DNA of 50,856 bases, from assembly GCA_015039465.1 (NCBI GenBank), contig MU130365.1, positions 6,016 to 56,871 of the forward strand, given 5' to 3'. Positions 44,701-50,856 of this stretch are shown here, one piece after another. The notes beneath the pieces are model-generated. The model worked only from the letters and a program-made list of their open reading frames with translations. It did no database searches and was not told the origin of the DNA. The translations under genes were made by a program, and so were the position numbers. Source of the stretch: Phlegmacium glaucopus (lineage: Eukaryota; Basidiomycota; Agaricomycetes; Agaricales; Cortinariaceae). Within the stretch, counting starts at the first letter, position 1. Every line of letters starts with the position of its first letter.

Positions 44701-46750
44701 AAATTTGAGTTAGTAATTGAAAAGGTATTCACTGCCACTCACTGAGTTGTGGCTTGCACCATGGTGGGAATGTATGTTGGAATTGATGTTAGTATCATAG
44801 TGACACCCTTCACTGCCAGGCCAAAAGTGGGTTAGTGGCAATGGATAGAAACATTTGCCATGAAACTGATGGCTCCTTATTGTCCACTACCTCTTAGCCA
44901 TTGTAGGGTTGTGGTCTGTGTGTTCCCCTTCCACTGGCTGCTGACATGAGGTGGGGTGGTGTCAACACAGATGCAGGCTACCAGTGGTTGCCCTGGGGGC
45001 CCTCACTTGGCTCGATGAGCAGTTGCAAGGGGAAACGGGCCATTAACATTGTTGTTTGATGGGAATAGTAATGCTTGAACTCACCTTTGATGTAGTCATA
45101 GTCATATCTGTTGACGAAGTCATCATACAGTTCACAATCTGCACGAAAGGGATGGGCTAATGGCACCAAAAGTGGGTGGCCACGCACGCCATGCTTAAGG
45201 GAGGACAATTGGCTCCAGGGTATTGGTGAATGTGTGATGTGGAGGCTGCACCACACACTTTTGAGGGGTTCTGTGGACTTAATGAGACAAGCAACATGAA
45301 GTGGAAGGTGAGAGGACAGACACGGACAAATGCACAAATCAACCAGATCAACAAAGTCACGTGTGTCGGAGTTTGAACAAAAAAACAACAGCGGAGCGAG
45401 GGAACCCACCAGTCAAAACAACTTCTTGCAATTGAAGTCCATTTAAGTTTACCTTGTGCATTTCCCTTCCTCGAATATCAGCTCCCTTTGTGTTCCAGTA
45501 TCCATGACCCAGTTGTTAAACTGAATTAGTGATATCTGCAAATTTAAGACATGAAGCAAGGACAGTAATCTGATAGGTCTGGCAAATGCTGAAAGGAAAT
45601 AATTTTCTGAGAGAGATGTAAGTGATTATAATTTTTGACAGCTTCTAACAGAAATACATTTATGGAGCCAGACATATCAGACAGGCCAGACATTCCAGAC
45701 AGTGCCATACAGAATGGGTTTTCCTGATGGAGCCTTGGATTTTTCAAAATAAATTGATGATTTCGTTGGACGCAATCGTGATCTTCATGCCCTGGAACTT
45801 GAGACAGCTGATTGGGAAGTGATATCACAGGTTGCCAACTGGCTAAAAGCATTTCGTTCAGCAACTACTGAAATGTCAAAGACAAAGGAGCCTATGCTGT
45901 CAACGGTACATGCCATCTTTTGGGGCCTCCAGGACCACATCCGCTCAATCTTAACAGAACTCCCTGACTCTGCCCCAGTCCAGCTAAGGAACAGCTTGCT
46001 TGAGGTGCACAAAAAACTCAGTGAATATTACTATCGGTCAGATGAATCTCCATTCTATACATGGTCTGCGAGTAAGTTTTCTTGTGTATCTTATTAAATC
46101 TAGTTTGATTAAATTAAATTCCTTTTTTTTCCAGTCCTTGACCCCCATATCATGTATGAGGGGCTCAGAAGTGACTGCGAATCAGACTGGTCACTCATCG
46201 CTGATCTAAATAGTGCAAGGGACAAATTGAGGACTTTCTATCACACAAACTATGCCAACCATTCTCGTCCTCCAACCTTGCAGTCATGTGAATCAACATC
46301 ATCTATTTCTTCCCAGAATGGTGGCTCTTGTGGCTCTCCTGGTAAAGTCAATTTCACCTCACGCTACCAAAGGAAGGGCCGTGTAGTTATTGATGAACTA
46401 GACAAGTACTTCAAGTTACCACAGGAGGATTATGATTCCTACAACCCCTCCAGTAGTGGCTTGGGAGGCGCTCACAGTTCCCTAATTTATACCACCTTGT
46501 TTGTGATGTTTTCTCAATTCCCAGTGAGTGTTGTTGTCCTGAAATTGAGTTTCATTGAGCTCACACATTACCTTTATCTTATATCCTAGGCTCTGCTGTT
46601 GCAGTTGAGCATATATTTTCTGGAGGGCGTGATACTATTTCTTTATGGTGGGCTAGTTTGGTACCTGACACCATCAGGGTGTTGATGTTGGTCAAACATT
46701 GTCTCAGGCTTGTGCATCTGGCTGTGGAGAAGAAGGACCAATGCTGTTAG
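41780..46750 (+). pseudogene. hAT transposase with BED-like N-terminus, interrupted and with TGA codons
   Basis: Blocks in order are SESESSDGSANDEVPSNAE; PIYYFYKSVEHGEDGS...GDKHFKCYHGNGK (BED-type zinc binding, C and H visible); KFEQLLVEWIVACDQPFEEV; GKISLSLDTWTSSNNYAF (catalytic Asp region); FAFMLDNASNSDTM; CMPHTIHLAAIK; LMLILDVKTRWSSTHQMM; LDTADWEV-like part at 45790; FYTWSA; and GSAVAVEHIFSGGRDTISL (dimerisation) before TAG at 46748-46750. TGA codons at 42157, 43260, 43446 and 43574 stand inside conserved blocks, mostly where arginine is usual. About 1.7 kb of foreign DNA splits the gene between HQMM (near 43950) and FVGRNRDLHALEL (near 45755). The copy cannot make an active enzyme. Confidence 0.82.
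44010..45729. mobile_element. Insertion of ~1.7 kb within the hAT transposase
   Basis: The left border region reads CATCAGGAAAACTCCAT and the right border reads GGGTTTTCCTGATG, which pair as inverted repeats. Further TCTGGCATGTCTGG-type motifs lie inside both ends, including a near-perfect 30-base palindrome at 44030-44059. The hAT reading frame is absent from the whole stretch. No target duplication could be matched, so exact borders are uncertain. Inner frames (for example 44978-45409 minus) show no known domain. Confidence 0.55.
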
Positions 46751-46965
46751 TGTTCAGTAGATGATTTCTTGCTAAATAAATGATTTATTCTGTCTACTTA
46801 CGTCCGTAGATGGCTGAAGTTTATGGCCGTTTTGCCCACCAACCGTACCGTCATGGCTTTAGAAATCCATTGAGGGTAACGGCAACCGCATAACCGTTGC
46901 CGTCATGCCACCGTATACCTATGGCCGTTAGCCGTTACGGCACAGTGCGCACCCCTAATCAAGTA

Positions 46966-47569
46966 ATCAATATAAAATGATACTTGAGGAAATAAGGAAA
47001 AAGATAAGATAAGATAATATTGAAACACACATGCAGTTACTTTGGTAGCAGATTCATTACAGTTATCTGTCACATGTGCCATAGACTGTTTGAATGGTAT
47101 AGCTCAAAACAACTAACATCAAAAACGCAAGGAAATCATGAAGAGGACGAGCGACAATGAGCAAAAGTAAGACAAATAAAATCATCCATCCTGGTAAATA
47201 CCGATTGAAAGAAAAGAAAAGAAGCTTGCAGGCAATGCATTGTACGATCCTCTCCTTCGATACTGATAATGTGTATCTGATACTAAGGAGATCATATCAG
47301 AATCGTCTTCTTCGACCGGCTTTGTAGAAGAATTTTGGTGACAATGTTCAGAAAATCAAGAAAGATAGTAAATTACAAGTACGTTCTCGCATATTTGTGT
47401 TTGCGTTGGTCGCCGCGTCCTCGTCAGGCATCTCAGAAAAAGCTGTCAAAACCGACGTAGCCGGTGCAGGCGTTAACGTCGGCGCAGCGATGGAGATGGA
47501 GATGGTGCCCATGTCGACGTGTCGGTGATGGGATTACGGTTGGGATCTTTGAACCACTTGTTGAGCCTG
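46966..47569. other. No gene recognised
   Basis: This is sequence after the hAT element. A minus-strand stretch near 47330-47240 reads KPVEEDDSDMISLVSDTHYQY, which looks protein-like but short. No family is recognised. Confidence 0.4.
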
Positions 47570-48010
47570 CTATAAAGAGCTGTGGATAACATATAATGGA
47601 TGGATTGTGAAATCAACATACTTTCAAGTTTTCAAGTCCACGATGGGGACCTCCCGACTTTACCACATTTGTCACATTCTCCACCACGCCGCCACTTCTG
47701 CCTCCTCCACTGTTCCCCCATGCTCCGCCTCTGTTGCTGGAATTTTCAGTGCAGTCACGAGACTGTACAACAAGTCAGCATTCAAATGTGGTATGAGAGG
47801 AATAAAAATAGATTCTTACAATGTGGCCTTCCTGACCGCACTTGTAGCACTCTTTGACTTTTGTAGGTGTGCTACAATCCTGAGAGACATGACCTTCTGC
47901 TCTACCTGATTATGAGATGCTGGGAGGTCCACCCTGTCGTACGGTTTTCTCCGCCTCTGTTGGATTGTTGGGTTGCAGTCTACCATCGAAGGGTTTCTTG
48001 ATGGGAGTCT
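47570..48010 (-). pseudogene. CCHC zinc-knuckle protein (Byr3/CNBP-like), decayed
   Basis: The minus strand reads RAEGHVSQDCSTPTKVKECYKCGQEGHI up to a gtaaga donor (47820). An acceptor ttgtacag then leads to SRDCTENSSNRGGAWG and a Gly-rich stretch. The spacing CYKCGQEGHI...SRDC is a CX2CX4HX4C zinc knuckle split by the intron as in relatives. A further knuckle (GGECDKCGKVG) follows in another frame, and TAA stands before the first one, so the gene is broken. Proteins of this type bind single-stranded nucleic acid. Confidence 0.6.
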
Positions 48011-48059
48011 CCGTGCCTCGCCTGCTCCTGCGTTGTTGACAGCACTCATCCGGGCTACA

Positions 48060-48330
48060 TCAGCAAACTCTGGAGTCACCTACTACAGTCTACAGCAGTG
48101 CTGTGCAGAGCCTGTAGTTGACTGTAGTAGCTGTAGTAGCTGTAGAGAAGGTATATCTTCTGCACAGTGCTGTGCAGTCTCCTTGTAGTCTCCTTGTAGC
48201 CTCCTTGTAGTCTCCTTGTAGCCTCCTTGTAGTCTCCTTGTAGCCTCCTTGTAGTCTCCTTGTAGCCTCCTTGTAGTCTACAGGTAGTCTCCTTGTAGTC
48301 TACTGTAGTCTCCTTGTAGCATCGGTAAAA
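48060..48330. repeat. CTCCTTGTAG(N) minisatellite with GTGCTGTGCAG palindromes
   Basis: From about 48178 to 48320 an 11-base unit (TCTCCTTGTAG alternating with CCTCCTTGTAG) repeats about a dozen times. Before it, GTAGCTGTAGTAGCTGTAG and two copies of CAGTGCTGTGCAG occur, the second within TCTGCACAGTGCTGTGCAG. Frames across it (48076-48336 minus) are repeat products. Confidence 0.85.
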
Positions 48331-48799
48331 TAACACTGGACTAGTGCCTCAATTTTCACTGGTAATAGACAATTTAAGTTATTATTAATAGTATACAAGT
48401 TACAAAAAGTTATGTACTTGCGACTATACTACCATAGTACCACCATTACCATTGATGAGAATAAATAAATTGAAATAACTATCCCCCCCAGCAATACATA
48501 CAACCACAACGATGTACACCTCACCATATGTCGTCGTCATATGTCGTACATGTCATCGTACATCATCCCCGTCAGGTCACATTGTATGTTGTCATCAGAT
48601 TGTATGTTGTCGTTGCATTGTATGTTGTCGTTGCATTGTATGTATTGTATGTCATCGTCATGCGTTGTACATCATCATCATGTCGTATGTCGTCGTCACA
48701 GCATATGTCGTTGTGGTGGGTTGTCGTCAGCTGTTTGTCGCGGTCATTCGAAGCTATTAAGCAAAAGATTAGTATAGTGAAATAGAACAAAAGTAAAAT

Positions 48800-49640
48800 A
48801 AAAAACCCCCTAGCGAGGGGGTTAGAGCCGTCGTTGCTGTCGTGTCATTGTCAATCAAAGCTAATAATCATCAAGAGGTTAGTATAGTGAAATTTAAATT
48901 TAAAAAAACCCCTAGCAAGGGGGGTAGAGTCGTCGTCATCATTGGTCATTCGAAGCTAATAAGAAAGAGATTAGTATAGTGAAATAAAATAGAAATAAAA
49001 TAAAATAATCCCTAGCAAGGGGGTAGAGCCATCATGGCCGTCGTCGTTAGCCATGTTGTCGTTCTCGCTAGTCATTGTGTATAGTGAAATAAAACAAAAA
49101 CAAAAACAAAATAGAAATAAATAAAAAACCCCTAGCAAGGGGGTGGCCGTCGTCGTTAGCCGTGTCATCGTTCTTGCTAGTCGTTGGCTAGTCAACGTTG
49201 TTAGTTCGTCTACGAGTACAAACTGCTCCGAGTTACGGGATCGTATGTGTCAATTGAGATGAGTCCTGCGAGTGAATGTCACAGGACACATCGAGCAAGC
49301 CGTATAGTGAAATAAAACAAAAACAAAAAGCCCCTAGCAAGGGGGGTAGAGCCGTCGTCGCTGGCGTTGGGATCGTATGTGTCGATCGAGATGAGTCCTG
49401 TGAGTGAATGTCACAGGACACATCAAGCAAGCCGTATAGTGAAATAAAACAAAAACAAAAAAAAAACCCCTAGCAAGGGGGGTAGAGCCGTCGTCGCTGG
49501 TGTTGTTAGCCGTGTTGTCGTTGTCATTGTCATTGTCAGTCATTAGTTGTTGTTCTCACTAGTAATTAAAAGATTAATATAGTAAAATAAAAAATAAGAT
49601 GAAGACATACCACCCCTCCAGTTGAGAGGTGTAGAGCTGG
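48800..49640. repeat. Array of seven CCCCTAGCAAGGGG hairpins with A-rich spacers
   Basis: Hairpins lie at about 48806, 48909, 49010, 49129, 49331, 49467 and 49611 (the last imperfect). Each is preceded by TATAGTGAAATAAAA and A-rich sequence and followed by TAGAGCCGTCGTCG. A longer unit of about 138 bp with GATCGTATGTGTC, GAGATGAGTCCTG and GTCACAGGACACATC is tandemly doubled between 49228 and 49460. The same hairpins occur at the left end of the window (746-1601). No gene is present. Confidence 0.85.
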
Positions 49641-49649
49641 CATCGTTGT

Positions 49650-50206
49650 CGACGTTGTCATCCGTTGCCACCTGTCCTCGCCATCATTCCATTCCAGCCG
49701 TCCATCATCGTTCTCGTGCCCATTTGGTGTCGTGGTTGTGAGTGGAGGTTGTGCGGCAGCGGTTGTGAGGCGGCGGTTGTGATGGTGGTAGTAAATGTTG
49801 AACATTGTTGAACTTGAACGTACACGTTTGATGTGGTGCACAGACCACGTTTAGGGCTGGTCTGTTGAACTTGGAAAGAAATAAAGATTGGTAAATAAGT
49901 GAAAATAAAAAGAACTACATATTTCCTACAGAAATGCTACATGGCTCTACAGAAATGCTACCAATATCTATGTATCTGTGGGAAATACGGAGTTGCTATG
50001 ATGTCTACAGGGACTATGGCAATTTCCGGAGTTTGCTGATGTATGCATGGACAGGTGCTGGTGGAACGATCTCTTGTGATCCTTCCCGATGATTCATGTT
50101 AGGTCTTTAAGTGTACTTCCGTCTTGTGACGCCCTCTGCTGTATTGATTGCGATTTGGGCCAATGCAGTACAGCGAGCTGTAGATGTGCTACATTGGAGT
50201 GCTCGG
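49650..50206. other. No gene recognised
   Basis: This holds GGCGGTTGTG-type short repeats near 49740-49790, then mixed sequence. CTACAGAAATGCTAC is present twice near 49927-49960. No coding frame is supported. Confidence 0.4.
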
Positions 50207-50359
50207 CAGAACACTCTGTATTTTTTTCCAATGTACTCAACCCGTAGGACTCGCTTTATACCATTCCAATGCATATCGGATATAATATTGCTGTGGCCAC
50301 GAAGAGATCTGAACCCGGAAATTTAAAATTCCCACAGGGTAGGCTGGTGCAACGAAGCT
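50207..50359. repeat. Dispersed ~140-bp repeat, copy 2
   Basis: This is the counterpart of 14033-14186, same orientation. Both copies carry CCAATGTACTC, AGGACTCGCTTTATACCATT and AATTCCCACAGGGTAGGCTGG. Their flanks differ, so each is a separate insertion or the remains of a longer family. Confidence 0.75.
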
Positions 50360-50856
50360 ATAACTTCATCAGGAAATCCTTCAATCCACCATTATGCAAA
50401 AAATTGCCTGAAAATAGCACAAAGTTTTACTATTATGCACAAATATACATAATTGCATGCTTTGGATCAAATGGATCAAATTGTGCACAGTGAACTGTTC
50501 GGAACGTTGGTAAAAATATGCCTTGAAAGATGGTGCACAACTCTGCATTATTTTGCATTTCTATACATGAATTATGGAAGAAAAAAACTTAATGTTCATC
50601 TCTTAGAGGTTCATTGTTCACTTGAAATTTATCACGCCACAACGTACACATTAAAAATAGGATTAAATTTGGAACTAGATGCGGTAGAGTGCAGGAATAT
50701 TATAATAAACTACGGAGAAAGGTAAGGAATGGGTATCAAAGATAAAGCAAACAAAACGGAGGGAATATGGACTGAAAACATAATTATAAGGTTGGAACTA
50801 GACAGGTGTGGGGTAACGAGAGGAAGGGAGACGGCACAACATTATAGTTGCTGCAA
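50360..50856. other. No gene recognised up to the window end
   Basis: This AT-rich stretch has random frames (50453-50725 plus). It shows no similarity I can name. Confidence 0.4.

Larger units (their letters stand above)
40644..46957 (+). mobile_element. 6.3-kb hAT transposon with TIRs and 8-bp TSD ATCAAGTA
   Basis: The left end is TAGGGCTGTGCACTG; the reverse complement of the right end is TAGGGGTGCGCACTGTGCCG. The direct repeat ATCAAGTA flanks both ends (40636-40643, 46958-46965). Subterminal regions carry GCCGTTACGG- and ACGGTAATGG-type motifs. The interior encodes a BED/hAT transposase on the plus strand and includes a triplicated 101-bp repeat and a foreign insertion. The matching TSD shows a single insertion event that brought all of this together. 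Confidence 0.9.

Noticed and set aside
48800..49640. CRISPR array
   Set aside because: The repeats are short hairpins with variable A-rich spacers that are themselves alike; the context is eukaryotic and there are no cas genes.

Overview
The window looks like a chromosomal piece of a mushroom-forming basidiomycete (Agaricomycetes). It has short introns of about 46 to 70 bp in most housekeeping genes. It carries Plavaka-type and BED/hAT transposases in their Agaricomycete forms, crinkler-like fragments, F-box remnants and a CYP fragment. No rRNA, CRISPR array or bacterial-style operon was seen. Species was not determined.

Layout. Positions 1-15.6 kb are a graveyard of mobile elements: GTT/GTC-rich low-complexity DNA with GC-clamped hairpins, a fold-back element with GGAATTCC minisatellites (1205-2519), a decayed transposon-associated gene (3037-4113), a tRNA-derived SINE-like piece, an 8-bp-TSD MITE (4860-5219), a broken hAT transposase split by a solo LTR (6.1-8.4 kb), a perfect 183-bp palindrome (9419-9790) and the C-terminal half of a Plavaka transposase (9.86-11.43 kb). 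These are followed by two relatives of one unknown gene family (12 and 13.2-14 kb) and a decayed F-box gene. Positions 15.8-18.6 kb are mostly gene-free.

Positions 18.6-37.4 kb form the gene island: an HMG-box transcription factor (-), an SLM1-like F-BAR/PH TORC2 effector (-), PHO88/SND3 (+), PCNA (-), a damaged cytochrome P450 (+), a catalase (-) intact except for one in-frame TAG, crinkler-like remnants (-), and an SRPK-type kinase (+). For HMG, SLM1, PHO88, PCNA, catalase and the kinase I worked out exon models by eye. In each the summed exon length is a multiple of three, which supports the models.

Positions 38-50.8 kb are again repeat-rich: a conserved unknown gene between two ~190-bp direct repeats, a MITE with GTAAGGG-like repeats and an 8-bp TSD (39375-39920), and a ~6.3-kb hAT element with matching TIRs and TSD (40644-46957) that itself carries an insertion. 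After these come a decayed zinc-knuckle gene, a CTCCTTGTAGN minisatellite, and a second array of the same hairpins seen at the left end.

The most unusual points are a ~125-residue acidic/lysine insertion in PCNA, a single nonsense codon in an otherwise perfect catalase frame, and TGA stops standing where arginine is expected in two unrelated transposons (a CpG-decay signature). The perfect palindrome and the hairpin arrays at both ends of the window also stand out. I found no clear evidence of a new multi-gene system; the genes in the island look like ordinary housekeeping neighbours rather than one pathway.
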